Positions 8,606-17,568 of a stretch of 64,000 bases of DNA are shown one piece after another. Location of the stretch: the NCBI GenBank assembly GCA_019454185.1, contig CP075368.1:3513649-3577648 (forward strand), given 5' to 3'. The position numbers and the translations under genes were made by a program. Numbering within the stretch: position 1 is the stretch's first letter; each line of letters begins with the position of its first letter. The notes under the pieces are model-generated. The model did no database searches and was not told the DNA's origin. It saw nothing but the letters and a program-made list of their open reading frames with translations. Source of the DNA: Phycisphaeraceae bacterium. Its GTDB lineage: Bacteria > Planctomycetota > Phycisphaerae > Phycisphaerales > UBA1924.

Positions 8606-9217
8606 ATGACGGCACAATCGATGAAGGGTGTTGGAATCGCCATGCTTGCTGTGGCGATCTCAGGTGTAGCCGCCGCCTTCAGTATTTCGCGCGCGGTCTC
8701 GCCTCCGGCGATCTCGCCCGCGGCCCAGACGACGACGAAAGCGAGCGGCGGCTGCAACGGGTGCGGATCCGGCGAGGGAGAGTCGTCGATCGCGGCTGCC
8801 GCGGGGTTGAGCGGAGATGCCGCGGTACGCATGGCGCAGATGGAGAACGAGATCGCCGGTCGAGCCAGGGCGACGCTGGAGGATGCGGAGTTTCTCCACG
8901 AGTGCGCCCACGGAACTGATGATGTCTTCGTTCAGCGTTGGGCGATCGCGCTCGCGTCAGACCGGCTCGCGACGAATCGCTGCGACGAGAACGCACGTGC
9001 CACGATGGAGCGAGTGATCATCGACGCGCTCTATCACGACAACTGGCGCGTGCGCCGCACCGGGCTCGCAACATCGGAGGAGAGCGGGCTCACCGCTCGC
9101 GAGGATGTCGCGGCCCGTATCCGTGAGATGCGTGACGACGAGCGTCCGGAAGTGGCGGCGCGCGCCTCGTATGTGCGGTTGCCCGGCGATCCCCCGCTCT
9201 CCTCAGAGCAGAAATGA
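8606..9217 (+). CDS. Membrane-anchored or secreted protein with helical C-terminal half
   Basis: 203 residues from ATG 8606, with GGGGAGG seven bases upstream. Residues 7-27 form a signal peptide or single anchor (GVGIAMLAVAISGVAAAF). A Gly/Cys-rich stretch, GGCNGCGSGEG, follows at about 48-58; it could bind a metal or form a disulfide, but there is no histidine of a haem motif. Residues 80-195 are helical with HEAT-like spacing (ALYHDNWRVRRTGLA, AREDVAARIREMRDDERPEV). Function unknown. Its stop overlaps the start of the prepilin gene by four bases (ATGA), so the two are very likely translated together. Confidence 0.7.
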   Translation: MTAQSMKGVGIAMLAVAISGVAAAFSISRAVSPPAISPAAQTTTKASGGCNGCGSGEGESSIAAAAGLSGDAAVRMAQMENEIAGRARATLEDAEFLHECAHGTDDVFVQRWAIALASDRLATNRCDENARATMERVIIDALYHDNWRVRRTGLATSEESGLTAREDVAARIREMRDDERPEVAARASYVRLPGDPPLSSEQK

Positions 9218-9876
9218 TGCATCGTGCCACACTCCATCGCGGCCGCGGGTTCACGCTCGTCGAGGCGATGGTTGTCGTGTCACTGGTCTTTATGCTGATC
9301 ACGATCGCGGCCCCGGTCATCGCAGATGCGCGGGCGACGGCCCAGCGAACGGTCTGCCTGTCCAATCTCCGCCAACTCGCTGGCGCGACGCATCTCTACA
9401 TGGATATCGAGAATCGGGGTGTGCTCCCCGCGAGCCCGAGCGTTTACGCGGCACGCCCTGACGAGCGCATGAGGGCGTATCGCGGGGAACTGTTGCTCGA
9501 CCAACTCGCCGACTACATCGGCGGCCCATCGTTGCCGGATGGCGCGGGCGGTTTCGTTCGGAAGCTTCCCCACGCCTGCCCGTCGGATCAGACATACGCG
9601 ACCAAGATCGGTTTCAGTTACGATTATCACGCGGGGCTCCACATGGAAGAGCCGCTGACCATGCGTGTGACACCCGCGATGGCGCGCCGTGTCACAACCT
9701 TCTATATGGATGGTGAGCGCATCGCCTCGCGAACGGCTTCGCCGAGATTGCCGCGCCTCTTCGACGATATCGGTCCATACCACCGCTCGGCACCGTCCGG
9801 AACCCAGGGCATCAACGCGGTCTACTTCGACACCAGCGCGGACTGGTCCCGGGTTCCTGTACATATCGAGTACTGA
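9214..9876 (+). CDS. Type II secretion/type IV pilin-like prepilin
   Basis: 220 residues. The N-terminus has a prepilin peptidase site, RGFTLVEAMVVVSLV, with cleavage expected after Gly12 and the conserved Glu5 of the mature protein at Glu17, followed by a hydrophobic helix. The next part, CLSNLRQLAGATHLYMDIEN, is typical of the many planctomycete pseudopilins that precede a C-terminal beta domain. Such proteins assemble in, or are guided by, a type II secretion-like machine. No other secretion gene is close by, so its partner system is elsewhere. Translationally coupled to the gene at 8606. Confidence 0.85.
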   Translation: MMHRATLHRGRGFTLVEAMVVVSLVFMLITIAAPVIADARATAQRTVCLSNLRQLAGATHLYMDIENRGVLPASPSVYAARPDERMRAYRGELLLDQLADYIGGPSLPDGAGGFVRKLPHACPSDQTYATKIGFSYDYHAGLHMEEPLTMRVTPAMARRVTTFYMDGERIASRTASPRLPRLFDDIGPYHRSAPSGTQGINAVYFDTSADWSRVPVHIEY

Positions 9877-10072
9877 AGCGAAGGGAACGCATCGCGAGCA
9901 CCAAGCCGCCACCCTGATCTCCCTTTGTTGGGCTTCGATATGGGTGATGAGGTGGTGGCAACGCTTCCATCAGAAGCGATGCTGCTGTCAATCTCTCTCA
10001 ATTCGTCTTGCGTCAGGGTGCCATGATCGGCTACTTTGCATGCCTCGCGGGACATGAGAAAGGGCTTGAGCC

Positions 10073-12325
10073 GTGGGACGCCTCTCCTTCGCCATGATCG
10101 TTCTGGGCGCATCGCTCGGGTTCGCGTCTGCCGCGGCCGCGCCTGAGATCACCCTCCTCCCTGGGCCACCCTCGGACCTCGGCCCGGCGTGGAGCGTCCC
10201 CGGTCCGCGCCCGGTCTCCGCGGTTCACGCGACGGTTGACACTGCGGCATTGCGAGTGCTGCTCTCCGATGCGCCGCTGGAGAGCGTGGGCACGCCCCTC
10301 GCGACGTACGGCATGCTCGTCCACCTGCCGCATCCGTCGGGTGTGCTGATGCCGTGCTATGTCGCGCTCTCATCGGTGATGGAGCCCGCGCTGGCAGCGA
10401 AGTTCCCCATGATGCGCACGTATCTCGTTCAATCCGCTGATGGCTTTGCCAGCGGGCGCATCGAGCTCACGCAGCGCGGTCTGACAGGCATGCTGCGCGA
10501 GCCGGCGGACCTCGGCCAGGGCGGCGGCACGTGGATGATCGACCTCTGGCGTTCCGGCGATGACTCGAACGTTGTGGCCTACTGGCTCCGCGACTTGCAC
10601 GGCGCGACCGACTGGACCTGCCACACCCACGCGGGGCTCGGAGGCGACATCGTTGAACCCGCTCCGATTCGGGGTGGCGCGGGTGGCGACGGCGCGTCAC
10701 GAGCACTCCAGGCGCGCCGGAACGTGCGGACCGCGATCGCCTGTACGGGCGAGTACGGGCTCCACCACAGCACGATCCAGGGGAACGAGCCAAACGCCGC
10801 GGATCCGATGGCCGCGATCGTGACGATCGTCTCCAGATCGAACGTCGTCTTCGAGATGGACCTGGGTGTCCACTTCGATCTTGTCGCGAACAACGACCTG
10901 ATTGTCTACTTCGATCCCGCGACGGATCCATATCCGGACACCTGCGACGGCCTGGGCGGCAGCGACTGTTCGAGCCCCGTGCTCTCGGTGAATCGCACAC
11001 ACGTGCCAGAAGTGATCGGGAGCGCGAACTTTGACCTCGGCCACTGCGTGACGCGCATCGCCGGGGGGGTCGCGTATCTCCGCAGCGTCTGCACGAGCAA
11101 CAAGGCCGGCGGCATCTCGGGCATTCCCCGGGGCGGCGATGCCGACCCGTTCTCCGCGCTCGTCGTCATCCACGAGTTCGGGCACCAGTTCGGAGCCAAC
11201 CACACCTTCAGCGGCACACGCGGGCGGTGCGGCAACAACGCCAACCTCGCGACCGCGTGGGAAGCGGGAACAGGATCTTCGCCGATGGGCTATGCCGGCG
11301 GCTGTCCTGTCGGTGACGAGCCGCCCAGCGACAACATCGTGCAGTTCGCCGATCCCTGGTTCCACCACGGCAGCGTGCTCGAGATGCGGGCATTTCTGGA
11401 CAGCGGCACGGCGTCTTGCATGTCACCTGTCGCCACAACGAACAACATCCCCGAGATCACGTTCCGCACGGCCGACACAGCGATCCCGCCCGGCACACCG
11501 TTTGTGCTGAGCGCGACCGCCATCGACGCCGACAACGACACGTTGACGTATTCATGGGAACAACGCGACGACGGGGTCCGCAGGCCGCTCACGGGCGAGG
11601 GCTCGGAAGATAACGGGCAAGGCGCACTCTTCCGCATCTTCCCGCCGGTGCTGGATGGCACCCGAACTTTCCCTCAGTGGTCAGACATTCTGTCCGGTGT
11701 CTCCACACCGGGAGAGAAGCTCCCGACGGCGACCAACGCGACGCGCAGGTTCCGGGTGATCGTTCGAGACAACAGCCCCGGCGCGGGCGGCGTCGCGATC
11801 TCCGGGACAGCAGACCTCTTCATTCCCTCTAGTGCATCACCGTTCATGGTGGTCGCGCCCGCAACAGGCAACGCGTTGGGCGCAGGAGCCGCGGCCGTGG
11901 CATGGACCGTCGGCAACACCAATCTCTCGCCGATCTCCTGCTCGCAGGTCGCGATCGACCTCTCGACCGACGACGGGCTCTCGTTCCCGATCTCGCTCGG
12001 CACCTTCCCGAACAACGGCAGCGCGACCGTTGATCTTCCCGCTGTCTCCACACCAGGGGCGCGGATCCGTGTCCGTGGCGTCGGCAGGATCTTCTTCAAC
12101 GTCTCCGGCTCGTTTACGCTCGCGGGCTGTGCCGCGGACTTCAACATGGACGGCATCGCGGACGTGCTCGACTTCCTCGATTACATGGACGCCTTCGGCT
12201 CGTGCGGTGGTCAGCCAGCGCCCTGCGCCGGTTCGGGCGGCTTCGATGCGGACCTCAACGGTGACACGCTCGTCGATATTCTCGATTTCCTCGATTTCAT
12301 GGATTCGTTCGGGATCGGGTGCTGA
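10073..12325 (+). CDS. Secreted metzincin-type zinc protease with C-terminal dockerin-like tag
   Basis: 750 residues from GTG 10073 (ATG 10094 is an alternative). A signal peptide covers about residues 1-23. The zinc site HEFGHQFGANH is at 367-377, the full metzincin HExxHxxGxxH, and a Met-turn candidate SSPMGYAG follows about 38 residues later, so the active site looks complete (reprolysin-like, M12). An approximately 200-residue region with Ig/PKD-like beta content (TFRTADTAIPPGTPFVLSAT) follows. The last 63 residues are two EF-hand-like repeats, DFNMDGIADVLDFLDYMDAFG and DADLNGDTLVDILDFLDFMD, joined by a Cys-rich linker and ending IGC. Likely a surface or secreted protease. Confidence 0.85.
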   Translation: MGRLSFAMIVLGASLGFASAAAAPEITLLPGPPSDLGPAWSVPGPRPVSAVHATVDTAALRVLLSDAPLESVGTPLATYGMLVHLPHPSGVLMPCYVALSSVMEPALAAKFPMMRTYLVQSADGFASGRIELTQRGLTGMLREPADLGQGGGTWMIDLWRSGDDSNVVAYWLRDLHGATDWTCHTHAGLGGDIVEPAPIRGGAGGDGASRALQARRNVRTAIACTGEYGLHHSTIQGNEPNAADPMAAIVTIVSRSNVVFEMDLGVHFDLVANNDLIVYFDPATDPYPDTCDGLGGSDCSSPVLSVNRTHVPEVIGSANFDLGHCVTRIAGGVAYLRSVCTSNKAGGISGIPRGGDADPFSALVVIHEFGHQFGANHTFSGTRGRCGNNANLATAWEAGTGSSPMGYAGGCPVGDEPPSDNIVQFADPWFHHGSVLEMRAFLDSGTASCMSPVATTNNIPEITFRTADTAIPPGTPFVLSATAIDADNDTLTYSWEQRDDGVRRPLTGEGSEDNGQGALFRIFPPVLDGTRTFPQWSDILSGVSTPGEKLPTATNATRRFRVIVRDNSPGAGGVAISGTADLFIPSSASPFMVVAPATGNALGAGAAAVAWTVGNTNLSPISCSQVAIDLSTDDGLSFPISLGTFPNNGSATVDLPAVSTPGARIRVRGVGRIFFNVSGSFTLAGCAADFNMDGIADVLDFLDYMDAFGSCGGQPAPCAGSGGFDADLNGDTLVDILDFLDFMDSFGIGC

Positions 12326-12380
12326 GCGGCACGAACGGAGCGAGAGTCCCTCTCCGCGATTGCCACCGAATTTTGTTCTC

Positions 12381-12411
12381 AGAGCGCGCCGGAATCCCTC
12401 CGGCCCGCTCT
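12381..12411. terminator. Hairpin between the two dockerin-tagged genes
   Basis: AGAGC (12381-12385) and GCTCT (12407-12411) enclose GCCGGA/TCCGGC with a five-base loop, giving an interrupted stem of 11 pairs. On the plus strand no T tract follows; it could be a weak terminator of the protease gene or a leader hairpin for the gene at 12454. Confidence 0.4.
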
Positions 12412-12453
12412 CTCGGTCGTGCTGCAAGGCGTATTGAGAATCGGAGGTTTGAG

Positions 12454-13755
12454 ATGCGGAAGGCCAATCACATTCTGGGTGCGGCGTCCATGCTCGTTGC
12501 GATCGCGGGATGCGCGTGGGCAGAGGGCGATCGCGGTGTGCAGCTCTTCGATACGATCGGGGCGTCCGATCCGTCAGGCGGCATGTTCCAGATCCGCATC
12601 ATCGACATGGCGACAGGAACGCACAAACCGTACATGAGCGTTCCATTTCCTGCCGGGTTCTCGTATGTGAGGTCCGCGACAACGCTCCCGGGCAATCGGC
12701 TGGCGTTCTCGATTTTCAAGGATTCCAGCACGCCGCTTCGCGCCATGATTGTTGATCCATTGACGGGTTCGGTGACAGACATCGTGGCAGGCGCTCCATT
12801 GAACGCCCGATACTGCGAGGCGTTCGAGTGGTCGCCGCGCCACAACGCCATCATCGTTTCGTACGCGAACCTCGGCAATTTCGGCACGACGTCCATCGCG
12901 CTCATGGATGAAACGGGCACGGTGCTCGCGACCGCTGCTTCCTCGCCGAGTCAGGCCGATCTTGACTTTGTGGCATGCGATGCGACCCGTGACATCTTCT
13001 TCGATCCGAATCGGACATCGACGAACCGCGTGGTGCAGCTTGCGACACCGTTCCCGGCACCGACGTTCTCGAACTTCGCATCCCCGCCAAGTCTCGCCCA
13101 GTTCGGTGATGCTGCGATCCACCCCGACAACGGGCGTATCTATATGATCCACGGAGCGAGTCTGAACCGAATCGCCGAACTGGTGGGTAACACCTACGTC
13201 CTCGGTCCGATCTTCGCGGGCGGGTTCAGCACGACCGCACTCGCGATCGTGACGCTGCCGCCTCGGATCCAGGTGCAGCCACTCGCCGACACCATCACAT
13301 GCAAGGGCGGAACAGCGACGCTGACGCTTGAGTCGACGGGCGGCTCGCCGTCGCATCTCTGGCGGAAGCGAGTGGGTGGCGTGTGGATGCCCCTCGCCGA
13401 TGGCCCGACCGGCACCGGCTCCATCATTTCAGGCGCAAACATGCCGAGCGTTTCGATCTCGAACTTCGGCGATGCGGACGAGGGTGAGTACTCGTGCATC
13501 CTCTTCGACACGGCCGCACCCGCGGGCGTGGAATCGGCATTGAGCTACGTCCGCGCCTGCATCGCGAACGTCAACTGCGATGGCGAAGTCGACATTCTCG
13601 ACTTCCTCGACTTCATGGACGCCTTCGGCTCGTGCGATGGTCAGCCCTCGCCTTGTGCCGGTTCGGGCGGCTTCGACGCCGATCTCAACGGTGACACGAT
13701 CATCGACATCATCGACTTCCTGGACTTCATGGACGCGTTCGGGAGCGGGTGCTGA
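12454..13755 (+). CDS. Secreted Ig-domain protein with C-terminal dockerin-like tag
   Basis: 433 residues. ATG 12454 is preferred over an upstream in-frame start because GGAGG lies nine bases before it and a signal peptide follows (ASMLVAIAGCAWA). Residues 24-265 may form a beta-propeller-like domain (repeated blocks such as TGSVTDIVAGAPLNARYCEA). An Ig-like domain spans about 270-370, with the paired Cys and Trp pattern ITCKGGTATL ... LWRK ... DEGEYSCIL. The C-terminal 60 residues repeat the two EF-hand-like motifs of the upstream protease (VDILDFLDFMDAFGSC, DLNGDTIIDIIDFLDFMD) and end GSGC. Function unknown; probably anchored at the same site as the upstream protease. Confidence 0.8.
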   Translation: MRKANHILGAASMLVAIAGCAWAEGDRGVQLFDTIGASDPSGGMFQIRIIDMATGTHKPYMSVPFPAGFSYVRSATTLPGNRLAFSIFKDSSTPLRAMIVDPLTGSVTDIVAGAPLNARYCEAFEWSPRHNAIIVSYANLGNFGTTSIALMDETGTVLATAASSPSQADLDFVACDATRDIFFDPNRTSTNRVVQLATPFPAPTFSNFASPPSLAQFGDAAIHPDNGRIYMIHGASLNRIAELVGNTYVLGPIFAGGFSTTALAIVTLPPRIQVQPLADTITCKGGTATLTLESTGGSPSHLWRKRVGGVWMPLADGPTGTGSIISGANMPSVSISNFGDADEGEYSCILFDTAAPAGVESALSYVRACIANVNCDGEVDILDFLDFMDAFGSCDGQPSPCAGSGGFDADLNGDTIIDIIDFLDFMDAFGSGC

Positions 13756-13907
13756 CACCCTCGCGTCCCGCTCCTGGTCGGTGGCCGACGGCATATCCCC
13801 AGGCGATGGTGCTGATCGTAAAGGTCTGGCTCTGTTGTGCCTTTCCCTCGTGGTTCGCGGCGACCTAGTCTCTTCGTGCGCCTTCTGAGCGCCGGAGACA
13901 CACGCCC

Positions 13908-14663
13908 ATGCGTCAACCCATCGTCGGCGGCAACTGGAAGATGAACACGAATCGTGCCTCGGGCGTCGAGCTTGCCCGTGCGGTGGCTGCTTCGTCAGCC
14001 GGGACGCAAGCACAGGTCGTCGTCTTCCCGCCCTTCCCCTATCTCCTTACCATCGCCGACACCCTCAAGGGCTCGCGCGTCATGCTGGGCGCGCAAGACG
14101 TCTCCGACCGCGCGGACGGCGCGTTCACAGGCGAGGTCTCATGCGCCATGCTCAGAGACTGCGGTGCGACCTGGGTGCTTGCGGGCCACTCGGAGCGTCG
14201 CCACGTCATCGGTGAGAGCGACGTGATCGTCAACGCCAAAGCCAGAGCCGCACTCGCAGCGGGCCTGGGCGTCATCCTCTGCATCGGTGAGAAGCTCGAT
14301 CAACGCGAGCGGGGCGAGACAGACATTGTCAACGAGACCCAGTTGCGTGCCGGGCTGGCCGGGGTGGAGCCCGCCTCGCTCGCTCACGTGGTCATTGCCT
14401 ATGAGCCGGTCTGGGCGATCGGTACCGGCAAGACCGCAAGCCCCGCCGATGCCCAGGCGGCCCACGCCCACATCCGCAAGGTGCTTCGCTCCATGTACGG
14501 GGCCGATCACGCCGAGGCGATGCGCATCCAATACGGCGGCTCCGTGACCGCGGCCAACGCGAAAGAACTCTTCTCTCAGCCCGACATCGACGGGGGCTTG
14601 ATCGGCGGCGCGTCCCTCAAACCCGCCGACTTCGCGCAGATCGTCGCCGCCGCTTCACCCTGA
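13908..14663 (+). CDS. tpiA: Triosephosphate isomerase
   Basis: 251 residues, normal length. It interconverts dihydroxyacetone phosphate and glyceraldehyde-3-phosphate in glycolysis and gluconeogenesis; cytosolic TIM barrel. Catalytic residues are all present: Asn9 and Lys11 in GGNWKMN, His94 in AGHSERR and Glu166 in the signature YEPVWAIGTGK. The phosphate-binding loop near the C-terminus (YGGSVTAANA and GLIGGASLKP) is intact. It is followed by secG and yicC on the same strand, a plausible housekeeping cluster. Confidence 0.98.
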   Translation: MRQPIVGGNWKMNTNRASGVELARAVAASSAGTQAQVVVFPPFPYLLTIADTLKGSRVMLGAQDVSDRADGAFTGEVSCAMLRDCGATWVLAGHSERRHVIGESDVIVNAKARAALAAGLGVILCIGEKLDQRERGETDIVNETQLRAGLAGVEPASLAHVVIAYEPVWAIGTGKTASPADAQAAHAHIRKVLRSMYGADHAEAMRIQYGGSVTAANAKELFSQPDIDGGLIGGASLKPADFAQIVAAASP

Positions 14664-14777
14664 GCACCACCCGCCTGCGGCCTACCATTCTGCCCTGTCT
14701 CTGGTGTCGCTTGCACTTCGGTGTTTGTCAGGGTTGTCAATACGACCTGTCAAACGCATCTTCTGGAGTTCGCTCGA

Positions 14778-15278
14778 ATGTCTCCACTTGTCACACTGGC
14801 CGCGAATCAGTGGCTTGTCGGCGGTCTGGTGGTTCTGGGCATCGTCGCTTCGGTGCTGATGATCCTCACCATTCTGATCCAACGTCCGCAGGGCGGCGGG
14901 CTTGCCGCGGCTTTCGGCGGCGCGGGTGCCGGCTCTGGGCAGACGGCCTTCGGTGCCAAGACGGGCGATGCGCTCACGATCATGACGATCGTGGTCTTTA
15001 TTTTCTGGCTGCTCGTCTCGATGGGGCTCGTCTACGCGACAAAGAGCCCGAGGCCCACGCCAGGTGCTCCGCAGAACCAGACCCCCGCCGGAGCGACAAT
15101 GCCCGAGGGTGATGGCGCGGTGCCGCCCGCCGCAGGGTCGATGGATCCCGCCCGTCTCCCCGAGATGCCCGCAACCGACGCGCCAGTGTCTGTTCCCCCC
15201 GCAGATGCTGTGCCGGATACCTCGGGTGATGGGGAAGGTGGCCAAGCGGGCGAGGCCGATCCGGACGGCGGCCGCTGA
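14778..15278 (+). CDS. secG: Preprotein translocase subunit SecG with a long C-terminal tail
   Basis: 166 residues from ATG 14778, with GGAG upstream; an earlier in-frame start exists but lacks sense as SecG. SecG assists SecYE in protein export. Two membrane helices are visible (about 13-34 and 62-82), separated by the hallmark loop QRPQGGGLAAAFGGAGAGS. A typical SecG ends soon after the second helix; here about 80 further residues follow, rich in Pro, Ala, Gly and acidic residues (MPEGDGAVPPAAGSMDP), probably disordered and cytosolic-or-periplasmic depending on topology. It lies 114 bases after tpiA. Confidence 0.93.
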   Translation: MSPLVTLAANQWLVGGLVVLGIVASVLMILTILIQRPQGGGLAAAFGGAGAGSGQTAFGAKTGDALTIMTIVVFIFWLLVSMGLVYATKSPRPTPGAPQNQTPAGATMPEGDGAVPPAAGSMDPARLPEMPATDAPVSVPPADAVPDTSGDGEGGQAGEADPDGGR

Positions 15279-15377
15279 TCTGTCTGCAACTCCCGCCCGG
15301 GCGGTGTGACCCGCAATCGAGGATTCGCTAGACTGCCACGGCACGCGATCGGGCGTGCTCGTGTCGTGGAGATATTC

Positions 15378-16268
15378 GTGATTCGCAGCATGACCGGATT
15401 TGGCGAGGCCTCAGCGCAGATCGACGGCGTTCACTATCACGTCGAGGTCCGGTCTCTCAACAACAAGTACTTCAAGGCCGTGATACGCCTGCCGGATCAG
15501 TTGCAGTCACTTGAGGCCGAGTTCGAGTCCGAGCTGCGCCGCAGGATTTCGAGGGGCAGCATCACGATGACCGCCTCGTGCACCGACTCAGGAGTCGGCG
15601 GCGCACACACCGTGAATCACGAGGCGCTCGAGCACTACATCGAGCAGATCCGGCGCGCCCCCATGATCGCTGACGGCACCGTGCGCGTCGATGTCTCCGG
15701 ACTGTTGACGCTCCCGGGGGTGCTCACAGCCCCTGTAGACAGCGAGGATCGGCTCGACAGGGCCCGCCGCGCGATGCTCCCCCTCCTCCATCGCGCGTGC
15801 GAGGGACTGCTCGGCATGCGCGAGCGTGAGGGCCGCCTGCTCGCCGACGAACTCCTCTCCCACCGGACGCAGATCGCGGGACGGCTCTCCCGTATCTCCG
15901 AGCGTGCGCCCACGGTCGTGAGTGAGTACGAGACTCGACTCAGGTCCCGCATCGAGATGATGGTCAAGGGGACCGAGGTCGTGGTGAACCCTGCCGACCT
16001 GATCCGCGAGATCGCGATCTACGCCGAGAAGTCGGACATCGCCGAAGAGATCCACCGTCTCACCGGCCACATCGAGCAGTTCCAGCAACTGCTTACAAAC
16101 GGCGATGGCAATCCCCTCGGCCGCACGCTCGAGTTTCTCTCACAGGAAATGCTCCGCGAGGCGAACACGATCGCAAGCAAGTCGCCCGATTCGGAGATCT
16201 CGCGTCTGATCGTCGAGGTCAAGGGCGCGATCGACCGCATTAAAGAACAGGTCCAGAACGTCGAGTGA
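15378..16268 (+). CDS. yicC: YicC/YloC-family endoribonuclease
   Basis: 296 residues from GTG 15378 (GGAG six bases upstream), giving the canonical start MIRSMTGFG; longer upstream starts are not needed. YicC proteins are oligomeric RNases implicated in mRNA and small-RNA decay. The family's two ends are present: VEVRSLNNKYFKAVIRLP near the N-terminus and the C-terminal DUF1732 region with HIEQFQQLL, GRTLEFLSQEMLREANTIAS and SRLIVEVKGAIDRIKEQVQN. It lies 99 bases after secG. Confidence 0.94.
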   Translation: MIRSMTGFGEASAQIDGVHYHVEVRSLNNKYFKAVIRLPDQLQSLEAEFESELRRRISRGSITMTASCTDSGVGGAHTVNHEALEHYIEQIRRAPMIADGTVRVDVSGLLTLPGVLTAPVDSEDRLDRARRAMLPLLHRACEGLLGMREREGRLLADELLSHRTQIAGRLSRISERAPTVVSEYETRLRSRIEMMVKGTEVVVNPADLIREIAIYAEKSDIAEEIHRLTGHIEQFQQLLTNGDGNPLGRTLEFLSQEMLREANTIASKSPDSEISRLIVEVKGAIDRIKEQVQNVE

Positions 16269-16328
16269 TCCCGGCCTAGGCCGAGGGTTGTCTTTCGGTG
16301 CTGACCTGGCTTCTTGGACTTTGTATAT

Positions 16329-16382
16329 GGGGGTCGTGAAGGGGGCGATGGTGGGGGGTTGGTGGGGGGTTGGTGGGGGGGG
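16329..16382 (+). repeat. G-rich tract with five runs of five or more G
   Basis: Runs of G occur at 16329-16333, 16341-16345, 16353-16358, 16364-16369 and 16375-16382, separated by short loops of 5-9 bases; the last three are near-identical copies of GGTGGGGGGTT spaced 11 bases apart. The spacing fits an intramolecular G-quadruplex on the plus strand. It ends about 50 bases before the start of the PDZ gene and so lies in its promoter or 5' leader. Confidence 0.7.
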
Positions 16383-16431
16383 TGCAACGTGCATAAGGCC
16401 TGGCGCGTAGAATCCCTCATTGGAGGTTCCG

Positions 16432-17568
16432 GTGCGGAGCGCCGCTGCACAATCCAGAGTCTTCCGATCTGCGGCTCGCGCGTTGGCCATCCATGCCGCG
16501 ATCTGCGGGCTTGGACTCGCCGTTGCGGGCAGGGCGTTGGCGCAGCCCGGCAGCTCGGACGCGCCGCACAGAACGCTCGACCTCACGCCGCTGATCCGTG
16601 CGCTTGATTCGTCATCGCTCGACGAGCGGGATCGCGCCGTCGAGCAACTCGGCGCAAACCCCGCGATCACGGCGCGAGAGGTGCTCGCGATCCTCAGGGA
16701 TGTTCAAGGGCTCACGCCCGAGCAGCGTGCCCGTCTTATCGATCTCGGCAGGGCGATGTTCAAGAACTCTCCGCGTGCCGCCATGGGGATCCAGTTCGGG
16801 GGCACAGTCGAGAACGGCGTGGCCGTCGCTACGTTGATCGAAGGATTCGACGCGGCCCGGCACCTGCGTCCGGGCGATGTCATCGAGGCGGCCAACGGCG
16901 AGCCCCTCTCGCAGAATCGGCTCCGGGCCGTGATCGTCTCGCACGATCCCGGCGAATCCATGTCGTTGCGTGTGAGGCGTCTGGACTCGGAAGGACGAGC
17001 AGAGTCGATCGACGTGCGCGTTGCGCTCGGCTCCTTCAACCGGCTGCGCGGTGGCGGGTTCCTCGACAGCCAGACGCTCGAGGAAGCGTGGCGCATCCGC
17101 ATGTCCAGGGCGGGCATCATCAGCGCGGGGGCCGAAGGTGTGATCGGCGTCGCGGTCGATCGGGACGCGTGGCTCGCGTGCGCGCAGGCACTCGCCAGAT
17201 GGGCCGATTCCGACACGGGGCCGGGCACGGCACGCTCGCCCAGAGCAGGTGTGGCCGGCGAGTCCCGTTCCGAGTGGCACGATTCCGGCAGCGAGTCGTT
17301 CTCGATGCAGGTCAACGGCCGAGATCCGAACCGCATGGAGGTCGATGCCCAGCGCCTCGTCCTGCTCGAACGCCTCCAGGTGCTGCAGCTCCAGATGGAG
17401 GCGATGCGGAGCGCACAGCGGGCCAATCTCGCGGCACTCCAGAACCCGTCCCTCTCCCCGAATGAGCGAGCGAAACTGCTGAACGAGAACGAGCGGCTCG
17501 CTCAAGAGCTGCTCCCCCTCGAGCGGCAGATGACAGATCTCCGCGGGGCTCTCAACCGTCGGCAATAA
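16432..17568 (+). CDS. Secreted PDZ-domain protein
   Basis: 378 residues from GTG 16432, with GGAGG five bases upstream. A long signal peptide (residues 1-37, AIHAAICGLGLAVAGRALAQ) directs export. A PDZ domain covers about 105-185: GVAVATLIEGFDAARHLRPG, VIEAANGEPLSQNRLRAVI. Toward the C-terminus (about 300-378) is a coiled-coil region with heptad leucines (RLVLLERLQVLQLQMEAM, LEAQELLPLERQMTDLR-like spacing). PDZ domains bind peptide tails, so it may be a periplasmic adaptor; no protease domain is present. The 3' end overlaps the convergent HD gene by 17 bases. Confidence 0.75.
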   Translation: MRSAAAQSRVFRSAARALAIHAAICGLGLAVAGRALAQPGSSDAPHRTLDLTPLIRALDSSSLDERDRAVEQLGANPAITAREVLAILRDVQGLTPEQRARLIDLGRAMFKNSPRAAMGIQFGGTVENGVAVATLIEGFDAARHLRPGDVIEAANGEPLSQNRLRAVIVSHDPGESMSLRVRRLDSEGRAESIDVRVALGSFNRLRGGGFLDSQTLEEAWRIRMSRAGIISAGAEGVIGVAVDRDAWLACAQALARWADSDTGPGTARSPRAGVAGESRSEWHDSGSESFSMQVNGRDPNRMEVDAQRLVLLERLQVLQLQMEAMRSAQRANLAALQNPSLSPNERAKLLNENERLAQELLPLERQMTDLRGALNRRQ

